Source: Streptomyces polyasparticus (lineage in GTDB: Bacteria; Actinomycetota; Actinomycetes; Streptomycetales; Streptomycetaceae). From it: a DNA stretch of 64,000 bases. Both the position numbers and the translations under genes were made by a program. The stretch lies in contig NZ_JACTVJ010000029.1 in assembly GCF_014493765.1 (NCBI RefSeq), positions 1 through 64,000 on the forward strand, in the 5' to 3' direction. The notes beneath the pieces were generated by a model. It worked only from the letters and a program-made list of their open reading frames with translations. It was not told the origin of the DNA and searched no databases. Shown here in pieces: positions 1-8,873 of the stretch (the first letter of the stretch is position 1; every line of letters starts with the position of its first letter).

Positions 1-605
1 TCCGGCGAGCCGTCGGAGAGCAGCCATCCGAGCCCTACGAGAACGCGGTGCAACGCGACTACCTGGAGCAGCACGGCTCCCGCTCCCCCGCCCAGAGGAC
101 CGACCTGCTCGCCGCGAACCTCGCCGACTACCGAGCCCTCGTGCACCGCACCGACAGCGCGGGACTGCCCACGCTGCTCGGCCGGCTGCTCGACGGCCGG
201 CGCAGCGTCGTCGTCCCGGACGGACTGCCCGAAGGCTGGCTGGCCGACACCCGCGCGGAGCTGCTGCCCGACCGCGCCGACGACACCCCGTACGTCCTCG
301 ACTCCGTCGACAGCATCGTGACCGGCTGCGCCCTGGCGATCGCCGAAACCGGCACCATCGTCCTCGATGGCGGCCCCGGACAGGGGCGCCGCCGCGTGAC
401 GCTGATCCCGGACCACCACGTCTGCGTCATCCAGGCACCGGACCAGATCGTCGACTCACTGCCCGAGGCGGTCGAACTCCTCGACCCCGTACGCCCGTTG
501 ACGTGGATCTCGGGACCGTCCGCGACCAGCGACATCGAGCTGGACCGCGTGGAGGGCGTGCACGGTCCGCGCACGCTGGAGGTCGTACTGGTGCAGGAGG
601 AGTAA
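1..605 (+). CDS. lutC: LUD-domain lactate utilization protein C, 5' end outside window
   Basis: The frame is open from base 3 with no stop, so the gene begins before the window. A GTG at 48 lies inside the domain and is not a convincing start. The visible ~200 residues match the LUD (DUF162) domain of LutC: a stretch near DSVDSIVTGCALAIAETGTI, then the GGPGQGRRR and VTLIPDHHVCVI segments, and the C-terminal WISGPSATSDIELDRVEGVHGP signature. In the family, LutC works with the iron-sulfur proteins LutA and LutB in oxidising L-lactate to pyruvate; those genes would be expected just upstream, outside the window. Inference: last gene of a lutABC operon. It converges on folA with a 26 bp gap. Confidence 0.9.
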   Translation, partial: RRAVGEQPSEPYENAVQRDYLEQHGSRSPAQRTDLLAANLADYRALVHRTDSAGLPTLLGRLLDGRRSVVVPDGLPEGWLADTRAELLPDRADDTPYVLDSVDSIVTGCALAIAETGTIVLDGGPGQGRRRVTLIPDHHVCVIQAPDQIVDSLPEAVELLDPVRPLTWISGPSATSDIELDRVEGVHGPRTLEVVLVQEE

Positions 606-631
606 GCGGGCAGCAGGAACGGTGCGGGCGC

Positions 632-1189
632 TCAGACCGTCCGCGTATACGTCCGGATCCGGTAGCGCAGCCCGGTCTTGGAGGACTGCCAGCCGCCGTC
701 CTCGGCGGTCTGCCAGGTCGCGTCCACCTCGGGGGCGTACGTGTCGCCCTGCACCGTCACGTCGACCTCGGTCACCGAGAGCATCGAGGCGTACCCCAGG
801 GCCGCCCGGTAGATCTCGCCGCCGCCCATGACCCAGACCGCTTCCGGGACCTCGGACTCGTAGGGTTTCGCGGCGAGTTCGAGGGCCTCGTCGAGGGACC
901 CGGCGCGTTCCGCGCCCTCGGCCGCCCACTGCGGGTCGCGCGTGACCACGATGTTGCGCCTGCCGGTCAGCGGGCGGAAACGGGGCGGCAGCGAGTCCCA
1001 TGTCTTGCGGCCCATCACCACGGGGTGGCCGAGGGTGGTCGCCTTGAAGTGCGCGAGGTCCTCGGGCAGCCGCCAGGGGATCGTGTTGCCCGCGCCGATC
1101 ACACCGTCGAGCGCCTGCGCCCAGATCAGCCCGACCTTCAGCCCGGAGTTCGGCTCGGAACCCGGACCGGAATTCAGCCCAGTGCTCAT
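632..1189 (-). CDS. folA: dihydrofolate reductase
   Basis: 185 residues, the usual bacterial DHFR length. The N-terminal [11 protein letters not shown] strand, the [12 protein letters not shown] segment with the acidic active-site residue, GRKTWDSLP, the nucleotide-binding VMGGGEIY and the C-terminal RYRIRTYTR strand are all in order. It reduces dihydrofolate to tetrahydrofolate with NADPH in the cytoplasm, regenerating the cofactor oxidised by thymidylate synthase. The ATG overlaps the TGA of thyA upstream (ATGA, 4 bp), so the two are translationally coupled, a classical thyA-folA pair. The first ~15 residues are a poorly conserved serine/glycine/proline extension, but the coupling supports this start. 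Confidence 0.96.
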   Translation of the reverse strand: MSTGLNSGPGSEPNSGLKVGLIWAQALDGVIGAGNTIPWRLPEDLAHFKATTLGHPVVMGRKTWDSLPPRFRPLTGRRNIVVTRDPQWAAEGAERAGSLDEALELAAKPYESEVPEAVWVMGGGEIYRAALGYASMLSVTEVDVTVQGDTYAPEVDATWQTAEDGGWQSSKTGLRYRIRTYTRTV

Positions 1190-1983
1190 ACGGCGACCGG
1201 CGCCTTGATGGCCGGGTGGTGCCGGTAGTCGATCATCTCGACGTCGCCATAGGCGTAGTCGAACAGCGAGTCGGCCTGGCGCAGCTTCAGCCGTGGGAAC
1301 TCGTACGCGGTGCGCGAGAGCTGCTCGGTGACCTGCTCGATGTGGTTGTCGTAGATATGGCAGTCGCCGCCGGTCCAGATGAAGTCGCCCGGTTCGAGGC
1401 CGGTCTGCTGGGCGACCATGTGCGTGAGGAGTGCGTAGCTCGCGATGTTGAACGGCACGCCGAGGAACAGGTCCGCGCTGCGCTGGTAGAGCTGGCAGGA
1501 GAGCTTGCCGTCGGCGACGTAGAACTGGAAGAACGCGTGGCACGGGGCGAGCGCCATCTTGGACAGCTCGGAGACGTTCCAGGCGGAGACGATCATCCGG
1601 CGGGAGTCCGGGTCGCGGCGCAGGGTCTCGAGGACCTCGCTGATCTGGTCGATGTGCCCGCCGTCGGGGGTGGGCCAGGAGCGCCACTGGGCGCCGTAGA
1701 CCGGACCGAGATCGCCGTTCTCATCGGCCCACTCGTCCCAGATGGTCACGCCGTGCTCACGCAGCCAGCCGACGTTCGCATCGCCGCGCAGGAACCAAAG
1801 GAGCTCGTAGACGATCGACTTGAGATGCACCTTCTTGGTGGTGACCAGGGGGAATCCCTGCGAGAGGTCGTAACGCAACTGGTGCCCGAAGATGCTTCGG
1901 GTACCGGTGCCCGTCCGGTCGGCCTTGGCCGTTCCGGAGGTGAGTGCAAGCCGCAACAGGTCTTCGTACTGGGTGTCCGCCAC
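1186..1983 (-). CDS. thyA: thymidylate synthase (ThyA type)
   Basis: 265 residues, matching E. coli-type ThyA. The opening [49 protein letters not shown], and the catalytic [10 protein letters not shown] block with the nucleophilic cysteine are clear. The [22 protein letters not shown] and IYDNHIEQ blocks complete the dUMP and folate site. It methylates dUMP to dTMP with methylene-tetrahydrofolate. The GTG at 1983 gives a start just before the first conserved residues; no better start lies close. It precedes folA with a 4 bp overlap. Many Streptomyces use the flavin enzyme ThyX instead; whether this genome also has thyX cannot be seen here. Confidence 0.96.
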   Translation of the reverse strand: MADTQYEDLLRLALTSGTAKADRTGTGTRSIFGHQLRYDLSQGFPLVTTKKVHLKSIVYELLWFLRGDANVGWLREHGVTIWDEWADENGDLGPVYGAQWRSWPTPDGGHIDQISEVLETLRRDPDSRRMIVSAWNVSELSKMALAPCHAFFQFYVADGKLSCQLYQRSADLFLGVPFNIASYALLTHMVAQQTGLEPGDFIWTGGDCHIYDNHIEQVTEQLSRTAYEFPRLKLRQADSLFDYAYGDVEMIDYRHHPAIKAPVAV

Positions 1984-2042
1984 AGCGGGCGAGTCTACTG
2001 TCCGCAAAGGCCTGGACGTGCGCAGGGTCCGCGTGCCGGGCG

Positions 2043-3818
2043 CTATCCGCAGACGTTGAGGCGGGCCACGAGCAGGGCGATGTCGTCCTCCTGGCCGTCG
2101 CCCTTCACCGCGGCGAGCACGTCGTCGAGGAAGGTCTCGAGCGGACCGTCCGCGGGCAGTCGTACGCCCCTGAGGCGCTCCAGGGACGTCGTGATGTCCT
2201 CGTCGCGGCGCTCGACGAGGCCGTCCGTGTACAGGAGCAGGACGCCGCCTTCGGGAAGAGGTGCCTGGTGGGCGCGGTAGGTGCCCATGCCCGTACCGAG
2301 CGGCGGTCCGACCGGGATCGGGCCCTGTACGGCGGATCCCGCGGGACAGAGCCCGAGCGGCGGCAGATGGCCGGCGTTCGCGTACGTCACCTGGGAGGTC
2401 TTGGGGTCGACGAGGGCCAGCAGACAGGTGGCCACGCGCTCGAAGCCGGACTCGGCCACCAGACGGTCGGCGTGCTTGAGGATCACGGCCGGCGCGAGCC
2501 CTGCATAGGCCAGGGCGCGCAGGCTGGAGCGGTAGTGGCTCATGGCGACGGCGGCCTCGACACCGTGCCCCATCACATCGCCGATGACCAGCAGGATGCG
2601 GCCCTCGGGCAGCGCGATCGCGTCGTACCAGTCGCCGCCGATCAGCGCCCGGTCGTCGGCGGGCAGATAGCGGGCGGCCGTCTCCATGCCGGGGTGCAGG
2701 ATGCCGGGCGGGGTGAGCAGGGAGCGCTGGAGTTCCAGGGCCATGGCGTGCTCGTGGGAGAAACGCCGGGCCCGCTCCAGGGCGCTGCTCGCGCGGGCGG
2801 CGAGTTCGCGGGTGATGTCCGCGTCGTCCCGCGTGAAGGGTGGGCTGTCGTGGGCGCGGGCCAGGGTGAGCGTGCCCAGGAACGGACCGTCGGCGCCGGC
2901 CACGCTGAGCGGCACCACCAGCATGGAGTGCACGCGGGCGCCCATGTACGCGTCCGCGAGCTCGGGCTGTGCGGCGAGGGCGCGCCACTCGGGCGGCGAG
3001 ATGCGGTTGCGCAGCCAGGGCCGCCCCGACTCCAGGCACTGCTGGATCGCGGAGCCCGGCTGATAGTCGACCAGGGTGCCCGGCAGCGCCGCCTTGCGCA
3101 TCGCCTGCCGCAGGGCCGGGGCGGCGGCCAGGGCCATCCGGCGCAGCCGCAGGACACCGGCGGGCGGGCGGCGCTCGGGGACGGCGTCGCCCGGGCGCAG
3201 CGCCACCACGGCGGCGTCCGCGAGACCCGGCACCACGGCGTCGGCCAGTTCCTGGCAGGTGAGCTGCAGATCCGCGGTGGTGCCGATCTTCGGGGTCGCG
3301 GTGTCCAGGAGGTCGAGCCTGCGGTGGGAGCGTTTGAGGGCGCGCAGGTCCTGGCGCGGGCCGCTGACGTCGAGGCCGATGCCCACGATGCCGAGGACGC
3401 GCCCGTCGCGGTCTTCGAGGCGGTGGTATGTCGAACGCCACTCCCGATGCCGGTACGGGGAGTCGGCCAGGGTGCGGCCCCGGCCGATCAGCTGACGCGG
3501 CTTGCCGTCGGCGAGCACCCTGCGCAGCACGGTGTCCGAGCGGTACACGCCCGGCAGCACGTCGGTGAGGGTGCGACCCAGATGGGCCTCGGCCGGCAGG
3601 CCGTTCATGCGCGCCATGTGCGGATTGACGTAGAGGTAGCGCAGCTCGGTGTCGAGGACGGCCATACCCGCGGCCGCGCCCTCCACGATCGCGCGCAGGA
3701 CCCGGTACTCACCGGCCAGGCGCCATGCGCCGGCCACGTCCGCCGCAGCCAGTACGGCCTCGCCGTCCAGCGAGATCAGCGGCCGCCGGGCGGCGGTACG
3801 CGCAGGCTCGGTGTCCAA
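2043..3818 (-). CDS. PAS-GAF-SpoIIE (PP2C-like) serine phosphatase
   Basis: 591 residues from a TTG that sits 7 bases after a GAGGAGG ribosome site; ATGs further upstream lack such a site. Domains in order: a PAS domain (roughly residues 35-150, with [24 protein letters not shown]-like text), a GAF domain (about 180-350), and a C-terminal SpoIIE/PP2C phosphatase (about 370-590). The phosphatase shows [15 protein letters not shown] and [12 protein letters not shown], which carry the metal-binding aspartates. In Streptomyces such proteins dephosphorylate anti-sigma-factor antagonists in response to signals read by PAS and GAF; they are soluble. No RsbW-type kinase domain is visible and no partner gene is adjacent, so the target is unknown. 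Confidence 0.9.
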   Translation of the reverse strand: MDTEPARTAARRPLISLDGEAVLAAADVAGAWRLAGEYRVLRAIVEGAAAGMAVLDTELRYLYVNPHMARMNGLPAEAHLGRTLTDVLPGVYRSDTVLRRVLADGKPRQLIGRGRTLADSPYRHREWRSTYHRLEDRDGRVLGIVGIGLDVSGPRQDLRALKRSHRRLDLLDTATPKIGTTADLQLTCQELADAVVPGLADAAVVALRPGDAVPERRPPAGVLRLRRMALAAAPALRQAMRKAALPGTLVDYQPGSAIQQCLESGRPWLRNRISPPEWRALAAQPELADAYMGARVHSMLVVPLSVAGADGPFLGTLTLARAHDSPPFTRDDADITRELAARASSALERARRFSHEHAMALELQRSLLTPPGILHPGMETAARYLPADDRALIGGDWYDAIALPEGRILLVIGDVMGHGVEAAVAMSHYRSSLRALAYAGLAPAVILKHADRLVAESGFERVATCLLALVDPKTSQVTYANAGHLPPLGLCPAGSAVQGPIPVGPPLGTGMGTYRAHQAPLPEGGVLLLYTDGLVERRDEDITTSLERLRGVRLPADGPLETFLDDVLAAVKGDGQEDDIALLVARLNVCG

Positions 3819-3959
3819 CGCCGAACCTCCTCGTCCTCGCCCACCGCTGCGGCAGGCCATGTGCCTCTCCATGCTGGGGTGCCCTCGGGGCATCCCGCAT
3901 CCGCAGGCGGTGGCCGTGCCCGGCGGGCGGCCGCCGAGTGCGGGGGCGGGCTGTGGTCG

Positions 3960-4043
3960 GGTCAGCCCGCCCGGCACGAACGAGGTCAGTCCGCGCGGGC
4001 TGTGGTCAGGTCAGTCCGCCCGGCACGAACGAGGTCAGTCCGC
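3960..4043. repeat. four-copy ~24.5 bp tandem repeat over the stop of the small membrane protein gene
   Basis: The core GGTCAGTCCGC (one copy with C for T) recurs at 3960, 3984, 4009 and 4033, giving a perfect-looking 49 bp higher-order period (3946-3994 and 3995-4043). The last copy holds the TGA stop of the minus-strand gene ending at 4035, so the gene's final codons and stop are what has been amplified. The rest is non-coding. See findings for the same pattern elsewhere. Confidence 0.85.
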
Positions 4044-4229
4044 GCGCCGGCCCCGTGAGCTGCCGCGCCACACGCTCTCGCCGATGTCGATCACACCGAT
4101 CACGATCAGCACGATGCCGAGCGGCCGGCCTTCGAACCAGACGATCTCCTTGTCCGCGAAGAACGCGACGAGCACCAGACCGGCCACGACCAACGCGGCT
4201 CCGAGCGCCCTCTGCACAGCAGTCGACAT
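4035..4229 (-). CDS. small two-helix membrane protein, unknown function
   Basis: 64 residues from ATG at 4229, preceded by a GGGGGA ribosome site. Two hydrophobic segments (about residues 8-25 and 35-52) are separated by a short polar loop with DKEIVWFEG; the tail is arginine-rich (RGSSRGRRAD). I do not recognise a named family; similar short proteins are common near Streptomyces envelope genes. Its stop codon lies in a tandem repeat. It is followed on the same strand, after about 216 bp, by the SpoIIE phosphatase gene. Confidence 0.65.
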   Translation of the reverse strand: MSTAVQRALGAALVVAGLVLVAFFADKEIVWFEGRPLGIVLIVIGVIDIGESVWRGSSRGRRAD

Positions 4230-4375
4230 GTTCCCCCGTCCCCCTCTGCTCCCCGTCACGGCCCGCACCGGCTCAACGGCCTTGAGCGGACGGTGACTTG
4301 ACTCGGGTGATCGTACCGACGGGTGGTCGCCTTGGCATCAGCACGCCACGTACACACGACGCCGCAGGCCTCGCA

Positions 4376-4391
4376 TCAGCCGATCGGCTGA
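4376..4391. promoter_or_regulatory. 16 bp perfect palindrome upstream of the haem-binding protein gene
   Basis: TCAGCCGA/TCGGCTGA is a perfect palindrome in the 305 bp divergent gap 4230-4534, about 145 bp before the start of the HbpS-like gene. It has the symmetry of a dimeric repressor site. Nothing else in the gap is clear: no gene and no convincing -35/-10 pair. The regulator is unknown. Confidence 0.35.
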
Positions 4392-4534
4392 CCCCTTCGT
4401 CAACCGTCCCGCGCGCCACTGCGAGCCGGTACGTCGAGGGGGCGGGGGCGCTCGCCGATCGAGGATGGGTCTTGTCATCGGAACGGCCGCACAGGCCGGA
4501 CCGCGAGACCCATCGAACTCAGGAGATTTCGGCG

Positions 4535-5098
4535 ATGAAGCACGTCAAGAAGGTTTCCCGGCGTACGCGTGTGATGGCCGGCGGCGCGGTGGCCGTCGCG
4601 ATCGCGGCGGGCGGGTTCGGCGTGTACTCCGCCGGCGCCGCCACCGAGGCCGCTCCGGCCGCCGCCGTCGCGGCGGACGCGGCCGACGGCAACCTGATCC
4701 AGACGAACCACCTCACCATCGAGGCCGCCGCGAAGGCCGCGGACGCCGCCCTGGACGAGGCCGAGAAGCAGAACCAGCGCGTCTCCATCGCCGTCGTCGA
4801 CCGCAACGGCAACACCATCCTCACCATGCGTGGCGACGGTGCGGGCCCGCAGTCCTACGAGGCCGCCGAGAAGAAGGCGTTCACCGCCGTCTCCTGGAAC
4901 GCCCCGACGTCCGAGCTGGTCAAGCGCCTGGAGTCCGCGCCGACCCTGAAGGACATCCCCGGCACCCTCTTCCTCGGTGGCGGCGCCCCCGTCGCCGCCA
5001 AGGGCGGCCCGATCGCCGGCATCGGTGTGGCCGGCGCCCCCTCCGGCGACATCGACGAGAAGATCGCCCAGGCCGGCGTCGCCGCACTGACCGGCTGA
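4535..5098 (+). CDS. secreted GlcG/HbpS-like haem-binding family protein
   Basis: 187 residues from ATG 4535 with AGGAGA about 9 bases upstream. The N-terminus has SRRTRVMAGG followed by a hydrophobic stretch and an AGAATEAA cleavage-like region, compatible with Tat or Sec export. The mature part is one GlcG/HbpS (DUF336) domain: LTIEAAAKAADAALDEAEK, VSIAVVDRNGNTILTMRGDGA, SYEAAEKKAFTAVSW and the glycine-rich GTLFLGGGAPV block. In Streptomyces reticuli HbpS binds haem outside the cell and modulates the SenS-SenR two-component system under redox stress. No senS/senR is adjacent here, so that link is inference only. An ankyrin gene and a propeller lipoprotein follow on the same strand. Confidence 0.85.
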   Translation: MKHVKKVSRRTRVMAGGAVAVAIAAGGFGVYSAGAATEAAPAAAVAADAADGNLIQTNHLTIEAAAKAADAALDEAEKQNQRVSIAVVDRNGNTILTMRGDGAGPQSYEAAEKKAFTAVSWNAPTSELVKRLESAPTLKDIPGTLFLGGGAPVAAKGGPIAGIGVAGAPSGDIDEKIAQAGVAALTG

Positions 5099-5256
5099 CG
5101 CACCCCGCTTCCGGCGCGCCCGCCGCGCACCGCCCCGGTCCGTCCACCGGGTCGGTGGGTGCGGGACGCGCCGGACCGGACACCGACGGCGTGCGCGGTT
5201 CCCCCGCCGCCGCACGCCGTCGGTCACCTTTCGACCTCCGTCCGAGGAGCCCCACC

Positions 5257-5853
5257 ATGTCCCCTGCCGATCAGGCCCTGCTCGCCGCCGTCCTCTCGGA
5301 CGACCCCGCCGCCGTACGTGCGGCGCTCACCGACGGCGCCGACATCGAGCGCCGCGACGAGCACGGCCGTACGCCGCTCCTGATCGCCGCGGCGGACGAC
5401 TGCGTGGCGGCGGCCGAGGCCCTGGTGGCCGCCGGCGCCGACCCGAACGCGCAGGACGAACGGTCGGACAGCCCCTGGCTGGTCACCGGTGTCACCGGCA
5501 GCGTCCGCATGATGCGCGCGCTGCTGCCCGCGAACCCCGACCTGAAGCTGGTCAACCGCTTCGGCGGCATCTCCCTGATCCCGGCGGCCGAGCGCGGCCA
5601 TGTCGACTACGTACGGGCGGTGTTGCGCGAGACGGACATCGACGTGGACCACGTGAACCGGCTCGGCTGGACCGCCCTGCTCGAAGCGGTCATCCTCGGC
5701 GACGGCGGCCGTGCGCACCACGAGATCGTGGAACTCCTGATCACGGCGGGTGCCTCACCGGGCCTGACGGACAGCGAGGGCATGACGCCGCTCGAACACG
5801 CCGAGCGGCGCGGATTCGACGAGATCGCCGGACTGCTGAGGGCCGTACGGTGA
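5257..5853 (+). CDS. ankyrin-repeat protein
   Basis: 198 residues from ATG 5257, with GAGGAG 7 bases before. At least four ankyrin-type repeats are visible, with DEHGRTPLLIAAADD, GADPNAQDE, GHVDYVRAVLRE and NRLGWTALLEAVILGD, then EGMTPLEHAERRGF. No signal peptide or membrane helix, so cytoplasmic. Ankyrin proteins bind other proteins; in bacteria such genes often sit near oxidative-stress genes (for example catalase-associated AnkB). The upstream neighbour is a haem-binding protein and the gene overlaps the next lipoprotein by 4 bp (GTGA), suggesting coupled expression. The specific partner is unknown. Confidence 0.9.
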   Translation: MSPADQALLAAVLSDDPAAVRAALTDGADIERRDEHGRTPLLIAAADDCVAAAEALVAAGADPNAQDERSDSPWLVTGVTGSVRMMRALLPANPDLKLVNRFGGISLIPAAERGHVDYVRAVLRETDIDVDHVNRLGWTALLEAVILGDGGRAHHEIVELLITAGASPGLTDSEGMTPLEHAERRGFDEIAGLLRAVR

Positions 5854-7058
5854 CGCGGCGCGACGCGAAGGTGTCCCGACTTCACGCGAAGGCGTCCCGC
5901 CGCAGGGCGCAGGGGCGCATCCCGCGCACGTTGTCCGCCGCGGCCGTCACGCTGACCGCCGCGGCCCTGCTCGCGAGCTGCTCCCAAGGTGAGTCCGAGG
6001 CCGATGCACCGACCACCCGCACCCCGTCGGCGGCGCCGACCGCCCAGGCGCCCGAAGCCTCCGACGGCGCCCGTGCCGAGACGCCCGAAGGGACGCTGCT
6101 CGTCGCGGACTTCGGCGCCGACACCGTCACCTTCGTCGACCCCGGCAAGGGCGCCATCGACTCCGTACAGGTCGGCACGGCTCCGTACGGTCTGACCGTC
6201 GGCGAGGACGGCAGGGCCTGGGTGGCCACGGCCGAGGGCGTCGCGGTGGTCGACACAGATCAGCGCAAGCGCCTCGCGCTCATCCCGTACGAGACGGGGA
6301 ACCTCGGCGAGGCGACGGGCGGCGAGTACCGCGGCGGCGGCATGGGCATCGCGCTCGCGCCCGACGGCGACCGGGTCTACGTGGGCGTCAACGTCCCCGG
6401 CGGCAACGGCACGGTGGAGGCGATCGACACCCGCAGCCTGAAGGTCACCGGCACCGCGGATGTCGGACGCCGCCCCTTCGACGTGGATGTCTCGCGCGAC
6501 GGCTCGCAGGTGTACGCGACCGACCACGACTCCTTCGATGTCACGGTGGTCGACCCCGACTCCATGGACACGCGCCGGATCGAGGTCGCCCCGTACGGCA
6601 CCGAGGGCGGTCTGGGTTCCTGGCTGAAGCCGCACTACACGGCGGTACGGCCGTCCGACGGGAAACTGCTCCTGCCGTTCGAGGGCGAGCGCCTTGTCGT
6701 GGTCGACCCCGACACGGGCAGGTCCACGATCGAGCGGATGACCGCGAACACCCACCAGCACGGCGTCCAGATCACCGAGGACGGCACACTCCTCGCCGTC
6801 GGCACGGGACCGATCGACCCGAGCACCGACGAGGGCCCCTCCCTGACGGTCCGGGCCCCGGACGGCAAGGAGAAGGTCATCCCGCTCGACGGCCCGCACG
6901 AGGACGTCGCGGTCTCGGCAGACGGCGACACCGCGTATGTCACGGGCGGCTTCACCCGCGACGGCTACTGGAACGGCATCACGGTCGTCGACCTCGACAG
7001 CGGCGATACGCGCCGACTGGCGGCCGGCGAGCGGCCGTTGGGCATCGCCGTTCTCTGA
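5850..7058 (+). CDS. YncE-like beta-propeller lipoprotein
   Basis: 402 residues. The GTG start overlaps the stop of the ankyrin gene. A basic N-region, hydrophobic core and LLASC lipobox (Cys44) mark a lipoprotein, followed by a threonine/alanine/proline linker. The rest is made of YVTN-like propeller blades: LLVADFGADTVTFVDPGKGAIDSVQVG, GDRVYVGVNVPGGNGTVEAIDTRSLKV, SQVYATDHDSFDVTVVDPDS and TAYVTGGFTRDGYWNGITVVDLDSGDT. Such proteins act as binding scaffolds outside the membrane; some are linked to metal or haem handling. Here the function is unproven. The final segment ERPLGIAVL closes the propeller, so it looks complete. Confidence 0.88.
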   Translation: MTRRDAKVSRLHAKASRRRAQGRIPRTLSAAAVTLTAAALLASCSQGESEADAPTTRTPSAAPTAQAPEASDGARAETPEGTLLVADFGADTVTFVDPGKGAIDSVQVGTAPYGLTVGEDGRAWVATAEGVAVVDTDQRKRLALIPYETGNLGEATGGEYRGGGMGIALAPDGDRVYVGVNVPGGNGTVEAIDTRSLKVTGTADVGRRPFDVDVSRDGSQVYATDHDSFDVTVVDPDSMDTRRIEVAPYGTEGGLGSWLKPHYTAVRPSDGKLLLPFEGERLVVVDPDTGRSTIERMTANTHQHGVQITEDGTLLAVGTGPIDPSTDEGPSLTVRAPDGKEKVIPLDGPHEDVAVSADGDTAYVTGGFTRDGYWNGITVVDLDSGDTRRLAAGERPLGIAVL

Positions 7059-7102
7059 CGCCGGCGGTGCGGAGGGTTCAGGAACCGCAGGGGTGCGGAG
7101 GA

Positions 7103-7138
7103 CGCCCGCCCAAGTCCCGGCGGGGGCTTGGGCGGGCG
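7103..7138. terminator. bidirectional hairpin between convergent genes
   Basis: A perfect 12 bp inverted repeat, CGCCCGCCCAAG (7103-7114) and CTTGGGCGGGCG (7127-7138), with a 12-base loop, lies between the convergent lipoprotein (ends 7058) and alkylmercury lyase (ends 7219) genes. No U-tract follows, which is common for streptomycete terminators. Confidence 0.6.
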
Positions 7139-7207
7139 GCGGCCCGTCGGTCCCTGAGTCTCGCCCAAAGCGGGCGGCGGCCCGTCGGTCCTTGAGGGTC
7201 GCCCAAC
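7132..7207. repeat. 38 bp tandem duplication downstream of the alkylmercury lyase gene
   Basis: Two near-identical 38 bp units (7132-7169 and 7170-7207) share GCGGGCGGCGGCCCGTCGG and end with CGCCCAA. They begin about 12 bp beyond the stop of the minus-strand lyase gene. Non-coding; the left unit overlaps the hairpin arm at 7127-7138. Confidence 0.8.
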
Positions 7208-7218
7208 AGGGGCGCCTG

Positions 7219-8202
7219 CTAATCCGCGAGCAGCGGCCCGAAGGTCGTCGCCGCCAGTTCCTCGGCGCGGGCGTGACCGATGATCTCCCCCGGCACGTCC
7301 GGATGCGCCGCACTCCAGGCCCTCGCCGTATCAGGCCCGCTGAAGAACCCCACCGTCTGACAGCAGACCTCCGCCGCGGTGCCACCGCCGGGCTTCATCC
7401 CGGCGAAGACGACCGCGCTCGGCGGCTCCCATGTCAGCTTGCCCGCACGCGAGTTCACGGTCACCGGCGCACCGTTCACCGGGTCCGTCGAGGTGATCGT
7501 GAGGTCGCGGCCGAGCATGGACGGGATGCCCAGCGCGTCGATGGCGCACATCGACCAGACCTCGACCTCGTCGATCCGTACGCGGTGCACAGTGGGCGCA
7601 GCCGAGAAGGGATACGCGGCGCGGATGCCGCCCGCGTCGTCCAGCGTGAGGAAGTCCTCGCGCGCCAGCTCGGCCAGAACGTCACGGGCACTGCGCCCAT
7701 GAGCGGCGGCCACCGCCGCCAACTCGGCCTCTCCGGGCGCACGGCCGGTCTCGGCGAAGTGCCGCAGCACCGCCTGGTGCACCGCCCGCAGCCCTCGCTC
7801 GGCCGGCGCGGCGCGCCCCTTCCCGCCCCGGCCGACCAAGGCGGACAGACCGCTGTCGCAGCAGTCACAGCCCCCGGACAGGGCTGCCCGCAAAGCCTCC
7901 ACGCCCGGCGCATGGTCGACCGTCCCGTCGGCGCCCCGATAGAGCCGACAGGACAGACTCGACTCCGCTCCCTGGGCCTCTGTGTGATCCGCAAAGGGAT
8001 CCACACCGTCGACGAGGATGGTGGGCGACCCTGCCATCCCCAGCGCCCTGGCCTCCTCCTCGTCCCGCACTTCGACCGTCTCCATCGACACCTCGTTCGT
8101 GTTCGCCTTCTCCTGCGCCAGTCCGGCCAGCGCGGCGGCGATCCGCTCGCGCGCCGGCCGCTCGCCGGGACACCCGGGAACCACCAGCAGCCTGATCCTC
8201 AT
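7219..8202 (-). CDS. merB: alkylmercury (organomercurial) lyase with N-terminal thioredoxin-like domain
   Basis: 327 residues, longer than classical MerB (~212) because of an N-terminal thioredoxin-like domain (residues 1-~105: VVPGCPGERPARERI and GSPTILVDGVDPFA) that lacks a CxxC pair (C11-P-G-E). Then comes a GGCDCCDSG linker and a MerB domain. Catalytic residues match: C219 and D222 in SMCAIDALGIPSMLG, and a second cysteine in VCCQTVGFF (C280/C281). MerB protonolyses the carbon-mercury bond, releasing Hg(II). No merA reductase, merT or merP is nearby. It is transcribed from a MerR-type promoter shared with the divergent merR. Start ATG 8202 follows a GGGGAG. The substrate could be another organometal or thiol-reactive compound. 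Confidence 0.87.
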   Translation of the reverse strand: MRIRLLVVPGCPGERPARERIAAALAGLAQEKANTNEVSMETVEVRDEEEARALGMAGSPTILVDGVDPFADHTEAQGAESSLSCRLYRGADGTVDHAPGVEALRAALSGGCDCCDSGLSALVGRGGKGRAAPAERGLRAVHQAVLRHFAETGRAPGEAELAAVAAAHGRSARDVLAELAREDFLTLDDAGGIRAAYPFSAAPTVHRVRIDEVEVWSMCAIDALGIPSMLGRDLTITSTDPVNGAPVTVNSRAGKLTWEPPSAVVFAGMKPGGGTAAEVCCQTVGFFSGPDTARAWSAAHPDVPGEIIGHARAEELAATTFGPLLAD

Positions 8203-8278
8203 CTCCCCGTCCCTTCCGTCGACTTCGCCCAGCCGGGGACGACTTCGCCCTGCTGCGGGCGACTTCACCCTGTCGGAG

Positions 8279-8310
8279 ACGCTAGACCTTCCAGTGCACT
8301 GGAAGGTCAA
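8279..8310 (-). promoter_or_regulatory. MerR-type promoter/operator of the lyase gene
   Basis: On the minus strand, TTGACC (8310-8305) and TAGCGT (8284-8279) are separated by 20 bp. That overlong spacer is occupied by a 24 bp perfect palindrome (8285-8308; half-site GACCTTCCAGTG). This is the hallmark of promoters that MerR-family activators untwist. On the plus strand TAGCCT (8316-8321) lies 6 bases before the merR ATG, so merR is probably leaderless and autorepressed from the same site. Confidence 0.85.
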
Positions 8311-8327
8311 GGGCATAGCCTGGACGT

Positions 8328-8729
8328 ATGCGTATCGGCGACCTCGCGGCCCGCAGCGGACTCACCACCAAGACCATCCGCTTCTACGAACAGGTCGGTC
8401 TGCTGCCTGAACCCCCGCGCACCTCCGGCGGATACCGCGACTACCCGGACGAGGCCGCGACCCGCCTGGCCTTCGTCCGCGAGGCCCAGGGTGCCGGGCT
8501 CACGCTCGCCGAGATCCGCTCGATCCTCACGCTGCGCGACAGCGGCCAGGTGCCGTGCGCCCAGGTCACCCACCTGATCACCGAACACCTGGCGGACATC
8601 GAAGCCCGCCTGCGCGAACTGTGCCGCACCCGCGACACTTTGCGCACCCTCGCCACCCGCGCCGCGGAGACCGACCCATCGGAATGCGCCGAGGCAGGCA
8701 CCTGCACCATCCTCACCCCCGCCCCTTGA
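8328..8729 (+). CDS. merR: MerR-family thiol/metal-sensing regulator
   Basis: 133 residues. The N-terminal winged helix (residues 1-70) is canonical: MRIGDLAARSGLTTKTIRFYEQVGLLPEPPRT. A long dimerisation helix (about 78-112) follows, then a C-terminal metal loop with C120 and C126; C77 sits where MerR uses the cysteine from the partner subunit and C99 lies in the helix. The C120-x5-C126 spacing is shorter than in Tn501 MerR (x8), so the metal or ligand may differ. Divergent from the alkylmercury lyase gene across a perfect operator, so it presumably activates it. ATG has no ribosome site, consistent with a leaderless mRNA. Confidence 0.9.
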   Translation: MRIGDLAARSGLTTKTIRFYEQVGLLPEPPRTSGGYRDYPDEAATRLAFVREAQGAGLTLAEIRSILTLRDSGQVPCAQVTHLITEHLADIEARLRELCRTRDTLRTLATRAAETDPSECAEAGTCTILTPAP

Positions 8730-8873
8730 CCGAATGCCTTCCATCCGGCGCCAACAGGTCAACTTCCTGTGCCAGGCCAGCGAGTTGGCGCTCCACCGCA
8801 CCGATTGACCCAGGTGCGAGGTACGCCCACGCTCTCCTACCGTGTCCCGGGGCACCGGCCGAGGGGATCTGCG

